NCBI RefSeq assembly: GCF_003019675.1
Contig: NZ_CP028105.1
Coordinates: forward strand, 760,282 to 824,281
Source: Fusobacterium ulcerans
GTDB lineage: Bacteria; Fusobacteriota; Fusobacteriia; Fusobacteriales; Fusobacteriaceae
DNA length: 64,000 nucleotides
Reading direction: 5' to 3'
Shown: positions 25,754 to 35,367 of the stretch, piece by piece
How the letters are laid out: every line of letters begins with the position of its first letter
How positions within the stretch are numbered: the stretch's first letter is position 1
Position numbers and translations under genes: made by a program
Notes under the pieces: model-generated
What the model was told of the DNA's origin: nothing
Seen by the model: the letters and a program-made list of their open reading frames with translations, nothing else
Database searches by the model: none

Positions 25754-26654
25754 TATTATTTTTCCAATAGTCTTCAGCTAGTTTTATAAAGCTTTTTGCT
25801 GCCTTGCTGAGATAGGCTCCCTTTCTATATACTGTGCATAACTCCCATGAAGGAGATTCTGGAAGAGAAAAATAAGTTATCTTGTCATTTTTCTTTGCAT
25901 ATGTTTCAGAAATAAATGTACAAGCTAAATGGCTTGAAGCCATTTGATATAATGTTCTGCTGCTCTTTGTCTCAAATAATATATTTGGAGCAAACCCAGC
26001 TTTTTCAAAGAGTGGATCTATTATTTCTCTCATTGTTGTATTTTTAGACAGCAAAACAAAAGTGTCATTTTTAAATAATTTTAAATCTGTTCTCTGAACA
26101 TTTTTTTCTTTAACTGATTTAGCTAAAGGATGAATAGATGGAACAGCCATTATTATATTTTCTTCAAGGATAGGAATATATGTATTATTTCCTGTCCTTT
26201 GTTCTTCTGACAAAGTCATAAATCCAATATCCATCTGCCCATTCTCTATCATTTTCTCCTGCATTTTTACATTCATCTCTACAGGTTCTACAGATACATT
26301 TGGAAACATCTCATAAAATTTAGGATATACAGAAGCAAACATCGATATTCCTCTTTCTGGTGTAAGCCCTATTCTTAAATTCCCCTTATGTTTTTCCAGC
26401 AGATCATTTATTTGATCATAAGTTTCCTTCTTTATGTTCAATATCTTTTCTGCATTTTTTATATATATTTCCCCTATCTCTGTAAGTTTCCAATTAGTTC
26501 TCGAACGATAGAATAACTGGCTTCCAAGCTCTTTCTCCAATTTTAAAAGCTGCTGGTTCAATGCTGATTGTGTAATATACATTTTTTCTGCTGCCTTTGT
26601 TACATTTCTCTCTTCTGCTATTTTTACTATATACTCTAACTGTTTTAATTCCAT
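25746..26654 (-). CDS. LysR-type transcriptional regulator
   Basis: The 302-residue protein has the winged HTH at residues 1-60 (MELKQLEYIVKIAEERNVTK, then AAEKMYITQSALNQQLLKLE) and a periplasmic-binding-like effector domain after residue 90. It is divergent from the galactarate dehydratase gene across a 125-base gap, the classic LysR arrangement, so garD is its likely target. It probably senses a sugar acid, which is an inference from its position. Confidence 0.92.
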   Translation of the reverse strand: MELKQLEYIVKIAEERNVTKAAEKMYITQSALNQQLLKLEKELGSQLFYRSRTNWKLTEIGEIYIKNAEKILNIKKETYDQINDLLEKHKGNLRIGLTPERGISMFASVYPKFYEMFPNVSVEPVEMNVKMQEKMIENGQMDIGFMTLSEEQRTGNNTYIPILEENIIMAVPSIHPLAKSVKEKNVQRTDLKLFKNDTFVLLSKNTTMREIIDPLFEKAGFAPNILFETKSSRTLYQMASSHLACTFISETYAKKNDKITYFSLPESPSWELCTVYRKGAYLSKAAKSFIKLAEDYWKNNTK

Positions 26655-26705
26655 TTCCCCTCCATTACTCTTAAAAAAATTAAGAGAAATCTAATTATAA
26701 TGAAT

Positions 26706-26734
26706 TTGACTTATTTGTAATTATTTTATACACT
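26706..26734 (+). promoter_or_regulatory. Putative garD promoter
   Basis: TTGACT (26706-26711) and TACACT (26729-26734) are spaced by 17 bases in the lysR/garD divergent region. The -10 box is weak, as expected for an activator-dependent promoter. Confidence 0.5.
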
Positions 26735-26779
26735 AAAATCAATAAGAATACAAGTAATTATTTGAAAGGAGTTGTTTTC

Positions 26780-28297
26780 ATGGGAAAAAATTTATACATT
26801 AAAGTCAATGAAAAAGACAATGTAGCAATTGCAGTTGATAAAATATCAGCTGGTGTAGAGATCATGAAGGGAATATTTACAACTGAGGAAATTCCACAAG
26901 GTCATAAAATAGCTCTATGCGACATTGCAAAAGATTCTCCTATTATTCGTTATGGTGTAGAATTGGGATATGCCATCAATGATATAAAAAAAGGAGCATG
27001 GATTAATGAGCATATGCTAAAACTTCCTACACCCCCTGCTTTAGATGAAATGAAGTTTGGAGTTAATATTGTAACTTCTCTTCCTAAAGCACCTGTCAGA
27101 ACTTTCGAAGGGTATCGTAATCCAAATGGAGGCTACGCTGGTACTAGAAATATTTTGGGGATAAGTACAACAGTACAATGTGTAACTGGCGTATTAAATG
27201 TAGCTGTAAAAAAAATTAAAGAGGAGCTTTTACCAAAATATCCTAATGTAGATGATGTAATTCCCATCAACCATGCTTATGGATGTGGAGTTGCCATCAA
27301 TGCCCCTGAAGCTGTCATCCCTATACGTGCACTGCGTAATCTTGCTAAACATCCAAATTTTGGCGGTGAACTTATGGTAGTAGCTTTAGGATGTGAAAAA
27401 TTAACTGTAGAAATGCTTATTGATGAAGCTAATATTTCTCCAGAAAATGTAATCACTCTTCAGGAAATTAAAGGCTTCACTGCAATGATAGATGCTGTTA
27501 TGAATATGGCAGATAAAAAACTGGCTCGTTTAAATGCAAGAAAAAGAGAAACTCTTCCTTTATCTGATCTTCTTGTGGGAATGCAGTGTGGAGGAAGCGA
27601 TGCCTTTTCTGGAGTAACTGCTAATCCTAGTGCTGGATATGCTGCTGATATGCTGGTTGAAGGTGGAGCTACTGTCATGTTTTCAGAGGTGACAGAGGTT
27701 AGAGATGGAGTACATATGATTGCAGAACGTTGTATCAATGAAGATGTAATGAAAAAATTAGCTTCTGAAATGAAATGGTATGATAATTATTTAGAGAATG
27801 GGCAAGTGGACAGAAGTGCTAATCCTACTCCTGGAAATAAGAAGGGGGGACTTTCAAATATAGTAGAAAAAGCTATGGGATCTATTGCAAAGTCTGGTAG
27901 CTCTCCAATAGTTGAAGTATTATCTCCTGCTGAAACTCCTACTAAAAAAGGATTGATATATGCTGCTACTCCTGCAAGTGATATTGTATGCGGACCTTGT
28001 CAGCTGGCTTCTGGAATTGGGCTTCAAGTATTTATGACAGGAAGAGGTACTCCATATGGACTGGCTCTTGCACCTGTTATCAAAGTATGTTCAAGAAATG
28101 ATATGAAAGATATGTGGAGTGATCTAATAGATGTAAGTGCAGGGCCTATTGCTGCTGGGGATGCCACTATTAAAGATATAGGTACAGATATTTTTAATAT
28201 GATAATCGATGTTGCAAGTGGAAGAAAACAACCTTGGGCTGAGAAATACAAACTTCATAATGACTTCTGTATTTTCAATCCAGCACCAATCACATAA
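26780..28297 (+). CDS. garD: Galactarate dehydratase
   Basis: The 505-residue protein belongs to the UxaA/GarD family: an N-terminal SAF-like domain (residues 1-90) and a large C-terminal dehydratase domain with [44 protein letters not shown] and [24 protein letters not shown]. coli GarD has 523 residues; altronate dehydratase UxaA is the closest alternative. Cluster context with glucarate genes favours galactarate, giving the same 5-keto-4-deoxyglucarate product. The start at 26780 has AAGGAG eight bases upstream; a TTG start at 26762 would include that site. It is controlled from the divergent region shared with the LysR gene. Confidence 0.88.
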   Translation: MGKNLYIKVNEKDNVAIAVDKISAGVEIMKGIFTTEEIPQGHKIALCDIAKDSPIIRYGVELGYAINDIKKGAWINEHMLKLPTPPALDEMKFGVNIVTSLPKAPVRTFEGYRNPNGGYAGTRNILGISTTVQCVTGVLNVAVKKIKEELLPKYPNVDDVIPINHAYGCGVAINAPEAVIPIRALRNLAKHPNFGGELMVVALGCEKLTVEMLIDEANISPENVITLQEIKGFTAMIDAVMNMADKKLARLNARKRETLPLSDLLVGMQCGGSDAFSGVTANPSAGYAADMLVEGGATVMFSEVTEVRDGVHMIAERCINEDVMKKLASEMKWYDNYLENGQVDRSANPTPGNKKGGLSNIVEKAMGSIAKSGSSPIVEVLSPAETPTKKGLIYAATPASDIVCGPCQLASGIGLQVFMTGRGTPYGLALAPVIKVCSRNDMKDMWSDLIDVSAGPIAAGDATIKDIGTDIFNMIIDVASGRKQPWAEKYKLHNDFCIFNPAPIT

Positions 28298-28315
28298 TTT
28301 TATAGGATAAACAAA

Positions 28316-28527
28316 AAAGAAGTTGATTTATTAAATTAAAATACAGTCTTTAAAATTTTCCAGTAGAAATATTTATTATTGATTTTGCTCATAAAACTAA
28401 AAATGGTGAACTCGCTTCACTCAAACAGCACCATTTTTTAAGTTTTACTTGCTTCATCAATTACATAAATTTTTCTAATTTCCAAATTTCAAAAACTTAT
28501 TTGTTTTTAATCAACTTCTTTTTATTT
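28316..28527. repeat. Long palindromic intergenic repeat, copy 3, with nested hairpin insert
   Basis: Outer arms AAAAGAAGTTGATT (about 28316-28329) and AATCAACTTCTTTT (about 28510-28523) are inverted repeats. The 30-base core 28356-28385 matches copy 1 (10051-10080, reverse complement) with one difference. The right arm region also resembles copy 1. About 90 bases not found in the others interrupt it, containing the hairpin AAAAATGGTG (28399-28408) and CACCATTTTT (28429-28438). It lies between convergent garD and ispA and can terminate both. Confidence 0.7.
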
Positions 28528-28530
28528 TAA

Positions 28531-29418
28531 TTATTTATTTCTATTTCCAATATAATCAGCTAACTCTAAAAGAATATTGCTTTTTTCTACACCAAACTTT
28601 TCTGCAACTATTGTCTTAGCTTCAGCTATTGTTTCTTTTAAAAGAGCTTTGCTTTCTGCCATTCCAATCAATGCAGGATATGTTGATTTTCCAAGCTCAA
28701 TATCGCTTCCTACTGGTTTTCCAAGAGTAGAGAAATCTCCTTCAATATCAAGAATATCATCTTTTATTTGGAATGCAAGACCTATAAGGTCAGCAAATTT
28801 CACAAGAATCTCTTTTTCCTCTTTATCAGCATCTCCTATTATACAAGCTAATTCTACAGGAAGCTTCATTAATTTTCCTGTCTTGTTAGAATGGATATAT
28901 TTAAGAGTTTCCAAGTCTATTTTTTTACCCTCACTTGCTATATCTATCATCTGTCCGCCGATCATGCCGTTTATACCTGCATAGCTTGATGTCAGTCTAA
29001 CTATTTCAATTACTTTTTCAGCTGGAAGATGTTTATTCTTATCTGTAAGTATATAGAAGGCATGTGTTAAAAGAGCATCTCCTATCAATATTCCTTCTGC
29101 TTCTCCAAATTTCTTATGAGTAGTAAGTTTTCCTCTTCTGTAGTCATCATTATCAAGAGCTGGAAGATCATCATGTACCAATGAATATGAATGTATCATT
29201 TCAATGGCAGCAGCTGAAGCTATTCCATTTTCTTTTTCACACCCGAGTATATCCAATATCATGAAAAGCAGAATAGGTCTTAATCTTTTTCCGCCATTTA
29301 AAACTGCATATTTCATTCCTTCGGCTATAACCTCTGGATAGTTAAGCTCACTTAAATATGTATCCATACTTGATTCTATTAACTTTTTATTACTATCTAA
29401 ATAATTTTTAAAAAACAT
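28531..29418 (-). CDS. ispA: Polyprenyl (farnesyl/geranylgeranyl) diphosphate synthase
   Basis: The 295-residue enzyme has both Asp-rich motifs: DDLPALDNDDYRRGK (first, near residue 78) and DDILDIEGD (second, near 220). It also has GGKRLRP near residue 40, which holds the isopentenyl-diphosphate binding Arg. It condenses isopentenyl diphosphate with allylic diphosphates to C15 or C20 chains for undecaprenyl and quinone synthesis. Chain length cannot be fixed by eye. It is the last gene of the prfA-prmC-queA-rsmD-xseB-ispA run, one base after xseB. Confidence 0.92.
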   Translation of the reverse strand: MFFKNYLDSNKKLIESSMDTYLSELNYPEVIAEGMKYAVLNGGKRLRPILLFMILDILGCEKENGIASAAAIEMIHSYSLVHDDLPALDNDDYRRGKLTTHKKFGEAEGILIGDALLTHAFYILTDKNKHLPAEKVIEIVRLTSSYAGINGMIGGQMIDIASEGKKIDLETLKYIHSNKTGKLMKLPVELACIIGDADKEEKEILVKFADLIGLAFQIKDDILDIEGDFSTLGKPVGSDIELGKSTYPALIGMAESKALLKETIAEAKTIVAEKFGVEKSNILLELADYIGNRNK

Positions 29419-29419
29419 T

Positions 29420-29638
29420 TTAGACCTCCTCAGTCAGAATATTGCCACTATCTTCTGTTACTTTTAAAATTTTTCCTTCTGCTTTATTCAATAAATCTGA
29501 GGATTTTTTTAAAAGCTTCATAGCATTTTCATATTCTTTTATAGACTCAGTCAGTGTAAGTTCGCCATTTTCCAGTTTTTCTATTATTTCATCTACTTCC
29601 AAAAGATTATCTTCAAAACTTCCGCTTCTCTTTACCAT
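29420..29638 (-). CDS. xseB: Exodeoxyribonuclease VII small subunit
   Basis: The 72-residue protein is all helical with the XseB pattern FEDNLLEVDEIIEKLENGEL and LTESIKEYENAMKLLK, followed by a NKAEGKI segment. It binds several copies to the XseA catalytic subunit to form the single-strand nuclease that degrades DNA to oligonucleotides. xseA is not in the window. The frequent xseB-ispA pairing across bacteria supports both calls. Confidence 0.92.
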   Translation of the reverse strand: MVKRSGSFEDNLLEVDEIIEKLENGELTLTESIKEYENAMKLLKKSSDLLNKAEGKILKVTEDSGNILTEEV

Positions 29639-29669
29639 CTTATCACCCCAGAAATTTTTATAATTAAAA

Positions 29670-30218
29670 TTATCTTGTATAAAAAGTTATACACTTTTTA
29701 CCATATTTTCTTTCATCAGCTCTTTTAAACTCTCCGATTTCTTCTTCCAGTTCTTCAAAAACATGATGTTCACTGATAATAAGTCCGCCATCTGCAAGTA
29801 TCCCGTTTTTTTCTATTGCTTTTATTACTCTGGTACAGATTTCTTCTTTGTAAGGAGGATCCATGAATATTATATCAAATTTTTCCCCTTTTCTTCCTAG
29901 TATTTCAATAGCTCTCAAAGCATCATTTTTGTATGCTCTGCATCTATCTTCATATTCTAAGGTATTTACATTTTCTATTATATATTTTAAAGCTTCAGTG
30001 TCCTTCTCTATCATTACTGCTCTCTTTGCCCCTCTGCTAAGAGCTTCAAGAGATATACTTCCACTTCCGCTGAAAAGATCTAAAAATACACTGTCAGGTA
30101 CATATGGTGCTATGATAGAAAAAAGAGATTCCTTCATGCTTCCCAAAGTAGGTCTTGTATCTGTTCCTTTCCTGCTTTTTATTCTCTTATTTTTTGCATC
30201 TCCTGCAATTATTTTCAT
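29670..30218 (-). CDS. rsmD: 16S rRNA m2G966 methyltransferase RsmD
   Basis: The 182-residue SAM-dependent enzyme begins MKIIAGDAKNKRIKSRKG, has the SAM motif FLDLFSGSGSISLEALSRGA and the catalytic IIFMDPPYKEE. It methylates N2 of guanine 966 in 16S rRNA. It lies between queA and xseB with gaps of 12 and 31 bases. In many genomes rsmD is next to coaD; here it is not. Confidence 0.93.
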   Translation of the reverse strand: MKIIAGDAKNKRIKSRKGTDTRPTLGSMKESLFSIIAPYVPDSVFLDLFSGSGSISLEALSRGAKRAVMIEKDTEALKYIIENVNTLEYEDRCRAYKNDALRAIEILGRKGEKFDIIFMDPPYKEEICTRVIKAIEKNGILADGGLIISEHHVFEELEEEIGEFKRADERKYGKKCITFYTR

Positions 30219-30230
30219 CTATATCAACTC

Positions 30231-31262
30231 CTAATAGATAAACATAGCATCCCCAAAACTAAAGAAATGATACTCCTCTTTTACAGCTATATCATATACT
30301 TTCAACATGAACTCTCTTGATGAAAGTGCTGAAACAAGCATAAGAAGTGTTGACTTAGGAAGATGGAAATTAGTAATGAGGGCATCTATCACTTTAAATT
30401 CAAAGCCGGGATAAATAAATATCTCTGTGCTTCCTTTTAGTGCCTTTACCAGTCCATTTTCATCTACAGCAGATTCTAATGCTCTTGTGCTGGTAGTTCC
30501 TACTGAAATTATTCTTTTCCCGTTTTTCTTTCCTTCATTGATTATATCAGCTGCTTCCTGAGGTATTTCATATACTTCTTCATGCATCTTGTGTTCCAAT
30601 ACATTTTCAGTTTGTACAGGTCTGAATGTTCCTAACCCTACCTCTAAAAATATATCTACTATCTTTATCCCTTTTTTCTCTATTTTTTCTAAAAGTTCTT
30701 TTGTAAAATGAAGTCCAGCAGTAGGGGCTGCAACAGACTCTCCTTTGATAGCATAGACAGTCTGATACCTGTCTTTTTCTTTCAAAGCTTCCACAATATA
30801 TGGAGGAAGAGGCATTTTTCCCAATCTATCCAGAACTTCTTCAAAAGCTCCCTCATATGTAAATTTTATAATTCTGTTTCCATCATCTTTTATCTCTAAA
30901 AGCTCTCCTATCAGCTCATTTCCATGACCAATAAAAAGCTTTTGTCCTACTTTTAACTTTTTAGCTGGCTTCAAAAGACATTCCCAAGTATCAAGATCTA
31001 TTCTTTTAATAAGAAGTATCTCTAAAACTCCACCTGTTTCTTTATGACCAAAAAGTCTTGCTGGGATAACTTTTGTAGAATTTCTTACTAATATATCCCC
31101 TTCATTTAGATAATCTATTATATCATAAAATTTTTTATGTTCTATACTCTCATTTTTTCTATTCACCAGCATAAGTCTCGCATGATCTCTAGGTTCTCTA
31201 GGCTGCTGACCAATCAATTTTTCTGGCAGATGATAATCATAATCACTCAATAATGTAGACAC
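30231..31262 (-). CDS. queA: S-adenosylmethionine:tRNA ribosyltransferase-isomerase
   Basis: The 343-residue protein has the QueA hallmarks: [52 protein letters not shown] and a C-terminal [15 protein letters not shown]. It transfers the ribose of SAM to preQ1-tRNA to make epoxyqueuosine. The start codon is GTG at 31262, overlapping the prmC stop by one base (TAGTG), which suggests coupled translation. Confidence 0.96.
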   Translation of the reverse strand: MSTLLSDYDYHLPEKLIGQQPREPRDHARLMLVNRKNESIEHKKFYDIIDYLNEGDILVRNSTKVIPARLFGHKETGGVLEILLIKRIDLDTWECLLKPAKKLKVGQKLFIGHGNELIGELLEIKDDGNRIIKFTYEGAFEEVLDRLGKMPLPPYIVEALKEKDRYQTVYAIKGESVAAPTAGLHFTKELLEKIEKKGIKIVDIFLEVGLGTFRPVQTENVLEHKMHEEVYEIPQEAADIINEGKKNGKRIISVGTTSTRALESAVDENGLVKALKGSTEIFIYPGFEFKVIDALITNFHLPKSTLLMLVSALSSREFMLKVYDIAVKEEYHFFSFGDAMFIY

Positions 31263-32380
31263 TATTTGTCACCACTCTTCTTTCCAATCACTACTCTATC
31301 TATTCCTCCATAGTCTTTTACTATAGAAAGAACATCAAATCCATTTTCTTCCATTAATTCTTTAACAACTTCAGCCTGATTATATCCAACTTCAAAAGCT
31401 AAGAATCCACCTTCATTTAAATAATCACATGCCTCTTTTGAGATTTTAGAATAGAAATAATATCCATTTCCATTGTCTGTAAGAGCTGATGAAGGTTCAT
31501 AGTTTAACACTTCAGGCATCAATTCGTTATATTCTTCCAAAGGTATATAAGGAGGATTTGAAACTATCAGATCAAATTTCATGTCTTTAAAAGATGAAAA
31601 TACATCTGATTTTATAAATTTCACATTCTCAATTTTATTCAGTTCTCCATTTGCCTTAGCTACTTCTAAAGCTCCCTCACTTATATCAGCTCCAGTTATA
31701 TCACTGTGAGCACATTCTTTTCCAAGGGATATTGCTATTGCACCGCTTCCAGTACCTATATCCAGAACTTTAGGAGCTTCCAGCTCATTTAAAATAATTT
31801 TACATTGTTCCACTAATATTTCTGTATCGCTTCTAGGTATTAAAACTCTCTCATCTACCTTAAATGGATATCCATAAAATTCCCATTCTCCAAGAAGATA
31901 TTGAAGAGGTTTTCTGTTTTTACCTCTAAGCTTTAGATATTCTCTTATTTTTTCTTTTTTTTCTTCTTCTATTTTTTTATTAAAATTTAGAGTCAATGTC
32001 AGCCTGTTTACATCTAGTATATGAGCAAATATGTATTCTGCATCCAGCTTTGGACTGGCTACACCATATTTTTTCAGATATTCTGCTGATTTATTAAGAA
32101 GCTCTAAATTTTCATCTCTATAGTTTGCAGTTTCAACTTTGATATCTTCACTTTTTAAAAGTTCATCAAATCCTATTCTTTTTCTAGCCATTTCTTTAAG
32201 ATATGTTTTTACCTTTTCTTTCTGCTCAGAAGAAAGTTCCATATCAAAATAAGCATACAATGTTATCCTATCCAGCTTTAAAACATTAGATATAACCTTT
32301 TCACTTTCCAGACGTGGTTTTGAAAAAGAGTATTTTTGCAAATACTCTTTTGAAAAATTCAATATCTCAAGTAAATTCAT
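31262..32380 (-). CDS. prmC: Peptide chain release factor methyltransferase with duplicated N-terminal domain
   Basis: At 372 aa this is about 90 residues longer than usual PrmC. The helical N-terminal domain is present twice: residues 3-71 ([20 protein letters not shown]) and 91-168 ([20 protein letters not shown]) align along their length. The catalytic domain follows with [20 protein letters not shown], the SAM loop [15 protein letters not shown] and the NPPY motif in [13 protein letters not shown]. It methylates the Gln of the GGQ motif in release factors. Its substrate RF1 is encoded two bases upstream. The duplicated domain is intact in frame and not a sequencing break. Confidence 0.94.
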   Translation of the reverse strand: MNLLEILNFSKEYLQKYSFSKPRLESEKVISNVLKLDRITLYAYFDMELSSEQKEKVKTYLKEMARKRIGFDELLKSEDIKVETANYRDENLELLNKSAEYLKKYGVASPKLDAEYIFAHILDVNRLTLTLNFNKKIEEEKKEKIREYLKLRGKNRKPLQYLLGEWEFYGYPFKVDERVLIPRSDTEILVEQCKIILNELEAPKVLDIGTGSGAIAISLGKECAHSDITGADISEGALEVAKANGELNKIENVKFIKSDVFSSFKDMKFDLIVSNPPYIPLEEYNELMPEVLNYEPSSALTDNGNGYYFYSKISKEACDYLNEGGFLAFEVGYNQAEVVKELMEENGFDVLSIVKDYGGIDRVVIGKKSGDK

Positions 32381-32382
32381 GA

Positions 32383-33459
32383 TTACTCTTCTGAAACACT
32401 TGAAAGCATTTCTGCCTGGCTGAATGTGATTAATGCATCAATCATTTCATCAAGGTCTCCATCTAAATATGCTTCAAGCTGATATACTGTAAATTTTATT
32501 CTGTGGTCTGTAATTCTTCCTTGAGGATAGTTGTATGTTCTGATTTTTTCAGATCTGTCTCCAGTTCCTACTTGAAGTCTTCTTTCACTTTCCACTTGGC
32601 TTCTTTGTTTTTCACATTCCATTTCAAAAAGCTTTGAAGCTAGATGTTTCATTGCCTTTTCTCTGTTTTTAAGCTGTGATCTCTCATCCTGACATTGAAC
32701 TATAATACCAGTAGGAAGGTGAGTAATTCTAACTGCTGAGTCAGTCATATTTACGTGCTGTCCTCCTGCTCCTCCTGATCTGTATGTATCTATTTTAAGA
32801 TCTCTTGGATCAATTTTTACTTCTTTTACATCTTCTACTTCTGGAAGTACTGCTACTGTAGCAGTAGAAGTGTGTACTCTACCAGCTGATTCAGTTTCAG
32901 GAACTCTTTGTACTCTGTGTACCCCTGATTCAAATTTTAATCTTGAATAAGCTCCAAATCCATTTATACTGAATACTGCTTCCTTTATTCCACCAATACC
33001 CATTTCCTGCTTTTCGATTATTTCCATTTTCCATTTTTTTCTTTCAGCATATCTTGAATACATTCTGAATAAGTTTCCAGCAAAAAGAGCTGCTTCATCT
33101 CCTCCTGCTCCTCCTCTTATTTCTATGATAACGTTTTTATCATCATTTTCATCTTTTGGAAGTAAAAGTACTTTTAACTCTTTTTCAAGTTCTGGAATAG
33201 ATTCTTCAAGTTCTTTTAACTCTTCATGCATCATTTCTCTCATGTCTTGATCTTTTTCAGTTTTAAGATTTTCTTTGATAAAATCAAAATCTTCTACAAC
33301 CCTTTTATACTCTTTATATTTTTCAACTATTGGAGTTATTTCACTCAATGATTTGTTGCATTCCATCATTTTTTTAGGGTCTGCCAGTACCTCTGGGGAA
33401 CCGAGCAATTCATTCAATTCATCGAATCTTTTTACTACTTCTTCTAATTTTCCGAACAC
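32383..33459 (-). CDS. prfA: Peptide chain release factor 1
   Basis: The 358-residue protein has the GGQ motif in RSGGAGGQHVNMTDSAVR and the RF1-type codon-recognition tripeptide P-E-T in RVPETESAGRVHTS (E. coli has P-A-T). It reads UAA and UAG stop codons and triggers peptide release. It is the first gene of the run that continues with prmC, the enzyme that methylates its GGQ glutamine. Confidence 0.97.
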   Translation of the reverse strand: MFGKLEEVVKRFDELNELLGSPEVLADPKKMMECNKSLSEITPIVEKYKEYKRVVEDFDFIKENLKTEKDQDMREMMHEELKELEESIPELEKELKVLLLPKDENDDKNVIIEIRGGAGGDEAALFAGNLFRMYSRYAERKKWKMEIIEKQEMGIGGIKEAVFSINGFGAYSRLKFESGVHRVQRVPETESAGRVHTSTATVAVLPEVEDVKEVKIDPRDLKIDTYRSGGAGGQHVNMTDSAVRITHLPTGIIVQCQDERSQLKNREKAMKHLASKLFEMECEKQRSQVESERRLQVGTGDRSEKIRTYNYPQGRITDHRIKFTVYQLEAYLDGDLDEMIDALITFSQAEMLSSVSEE

Positions 33460-33544
33460 TATTTCTCATCTCCTTTTTCACACTATAACTTTATAATTAT
33501 ATCATAAACATATAAAAAAATCAATTTTCCTTAGACTATAACAT

Positions 33545-33576
33545 AAAAAAGGACTGATTTTTTTCTCAGTCCATTA
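33545..33576 (-). terminator. Terminator of the ECF sigma operon
   Basis: GGACTGA and TCAGTCC form a perfect stem. On the minus strand it is followed by TTTTTTATG. It lies just after the stop of the MORN-repeat protein gene at 33585. Confidence 0.85.
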
Positions 33577-33584
33577 GTTTCTAG

Positions 33585-34109
33585 CTAATTATTATTGGGG
33601 AAAATATCCTTTGCTGTTTCTTCATCATTATCATATTGAAATCTTACTATGTCACCATTGTTTTTATAAAATATTCTTTCTTTTATTCTTCCATTCTCAT
33701 AGAATTTAAAAGCAACTCCAGTTTTTTTACCTTCAGTGAAATGTCCCAATTCCTGTAATCTGGAATTTTTATCAAAGATTATATAATTTCCTTCTTCTTT
33801 ATCATTATTATACATAACTCTATATTTCAACTGACCATTTTCATAAAAATAGAAATATTCTCCATCTTTCTTATCCTCTTTATATGAAATTTTTTCTTTC
33901 ATATTTCCATTTTTATAAAATATAAACCAGTCCCCTAATTTTTTATTGTTCTTATAAACTCCTTTTTCATGAACTTTACCATTTGTATAATATGAAAAAT
34001 ATTCTCCTGTAGTCTTATCCCAAGAGACTTTATAGGTTTCTCTTCCAAAAGCAATACTGCTCATAACGAATGAAGCTGCAATGAGTATCGCACATATAAT
34101 TCTTTTCAC
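33585..34109 (-). CDS. Exported MORN-repeat (YwqK-like) protein
   Basis: After a signal peptide (ILIAASFVMSSIAFG) the protein is built from about five 22-residue MORN/YwqK repeats of the form YKNGxxKEKxxYKxxKKDGEY. I prefer the GTG at 34109 with AGGTG eight bases upstream over the ATG at 34124. Such repeats form extended beta sheets that bind membranes or proteins; YwqK relatives were named as antitoxins but this one is exported. It is the last gene of the ECF sigma operon, 20 bases after the preceding gene, which suggests an envelope role. Confidence 0.8.
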   Translation of the reverse strand: MKRIICAILIAASFVMSSIAFGRETYKVSWDKTTGEYFSYYTNGKVHEKGVYKNNKKLGDWFIFYKNGNMKEKISYKEDKKDGEYFYFYENGQLKYRVMYNNDKEEGNYIIFDKNSRLQELGHFTEGKKTGVAFKFYENGRIKERIFYKNNGDIVRFQYDNDEETAKDIFPNNN

Positions 34110-34129
34110 TGAAATACACCTCATTCTGG

Positions 34130-34552
34130 TTATTTGTTGTTTAGTAATCTCTGCTCATCATTTATTCTTCTGATAGCTATATCTCTAGCTTTCATGTATT
34201 GCTCCTGAGTTATATATTTCTGCATTTCTATCTGACTTCTTATTCTGTCTTTTAGTATAGAAGCTTCTATTTGTCCCATTTTATCAAAAAGCTTATCTAT
34301 TTGCTCAATATTGTTTTCTGGTCCTTCCAATACATATTTATTTACTTCTAATTCAAGTTGTTTTTTTTCTAATAGTAACATTTTGTAATTTGTACTTACT
34401 TTTCCTACCATTCCTTTTGCTTTCTCTATATTCTCTTGAGAAACTCCAACTTTCTTAAAATCTTCGTCAGATACTATCCCTAATCCATCATTATTTGCAA
34501 ATACTAGGGAAGAAAAGATAACTACAAACACGCTGCTTAAAAATTTTCTCAT
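34130..34552 (-). CDS. Small periplasmic protein, possible Spy/CpxP-like chaperone
   Basis: The 140-residue protein has a signal peptide (SVFVVIFSSLVFA) and a helical mature part rich in Glu, Lys and Gln. The stretch KMGQIEASILKDRIRSQIEMQKYITQEQYMKARDIA resembles the LTxxQ-type helical hairpins of Spy, CpxP and ZraP envelope-stress proteins; the match is by shape only. Its place between a putative anti-sigma factor and a MORN protein in an ECF operon supports envelope stress. Confidence 0.65.
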   Translation of the reverse strand: MRKFLSSVFVVIFSSLVFANNDGLGIVSDEDFKKVGVSQENIEKAKGMVGKVSTNYKMLLLEKKQLELEVNKYVLEGPENNIEQIDKLFDKMGQIEASILKDRIRSQIEMQKYITQEQYMKARDIAIRRINDEQRLLNNK

Positions 34553-34564
34553 TCCTGTCCTCCA

Positions 34565-34882
34565 CTAAATTTGTACTTCTAATCCAAATAAGTCATCTGT
34601 ATTTAAATCTATTTTTTTATCATCAAAAATTGAATTATTAAAAATATGATCTAATGTAATATCTTCTTTTATTGCTTTATTATCAGCAAAACTTCTATTA
34701 ACCACATACTTATCCATACCAGTCATAGGAACTTCCTTGAAAAGCATCTGATAAGTTGAACTTGTAAAAATTCCCAATACAAACAAAGATAATGAGAATA
34801 CTCCCCTTCTCCTGTTTTTCCTTTTTTCCTCTTCTAAAAGAGTTTTATATATATTAGCTCTTACTCTGTCTTTAGGCGTCAT
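34565..34882 (-). CDS. Putative anti-sigma factor, single-pass membrane protein
   Basis: The 105-residue protein begins with a charged cytoplasmic segment (MTPKDRVRANIYKTLLEEEKR). It has one membrane helix near residues 28-46 (FSLSLFVLGIFTSSTYQMLF) and an acidic exterior tail. It follows the ECF sigma gene by one base. Cytoplasmic N-terminus, one helix and sigma neighbour are the usual layout of an anti-sigma factor, but no known anti-sigma domain is visible. Confidence 0.6.
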   Translation of the reverse strand: MTPKDRVRANIYKTLLEEEKRKNRRRGVFSLSLFVLGIFTSSTYQMLFKEVPMTGMDKYVVNRSFADNKAIKEDITLDHIFNNSIFDDKKIDLNTDDLFGLEVQI

Positions 34883-34883
34883 T

Positions 34884-35333
34884 CTAACTTCCTCCCATAT
34901 CTTTAATAGCTTTATAGTATACTGATTTTACCGTGGATATATTCATATCCTTCATATCAGCTATTTCTTTAAGCTTATAACCATATATGTCTTTTAAAAC
35001 TACGATCTCTCGTTCCTGGAGAGAGAGTTCTTTAAGCCGTTCCTCTAGTATAAGAGGCGTGTCCACATCTGAATTACATTCAAGGGCAAGTATTTCTTCA
35101 TTTATATCCAGTTCTACTTTCCTTTTTCTGAAAAAATCATATATTTTGTTGATAGCAATTTTATATATCCAAGTATATATATTACTGTCAGCTCTGAATT
35201 TTTTCAGATTTTTGTAAACACTTATAAAGACCTCCTGAGATATATCCTCGGCATCTTCAGGATTCTTTACCACACCTAATATTTTGTAATATATCCTATC
35301 AAAATACTGTTCAAAAATCTCATCAAAGTCCAT
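34884..35333 (-). CDS. ECF-family RNA polymerase sigma factor
   Basis: The 149-residue protein has sigma region 2 (FDEIFEQYFDRIYYKILGVV, DAEDISQEVFISVYKNL, NIYTWIYKIAINKIYDFFRK) and region 4 (LKELSLQEREIVVLKDIYGY, then LKEIADMKDMNISTVKSVYYK). The GTG at 35351 lies in the ribosome site (GTGAGGG), so I use the ATG at 35333. It leads an operon with a putative anti-sigma factor and two exported proteins. A sequence just upstream resembles an ECF promoter, which would mean self-activation. F. nucleatum is known to have one ECF stress sigma; this may be its orthologue. Confidence 0.92.
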   Translation of the reverse strand: MDFDEIFEQYFDRIYYKILGVVKNPEDAEDISQEVFISVYKNLKKFRADSNIYTWIYKIAINKIYDFFRKRKVELDINEEILALECNSDVDTPLILEERLKELSLQEREIVVLKDIYGYKLKEIADMKDMNISTVKSVYYKAIKDMGGS

Positions 35334-35367
35334 TATATTTTTATCCCTCACAAACTGTTATATTTAA

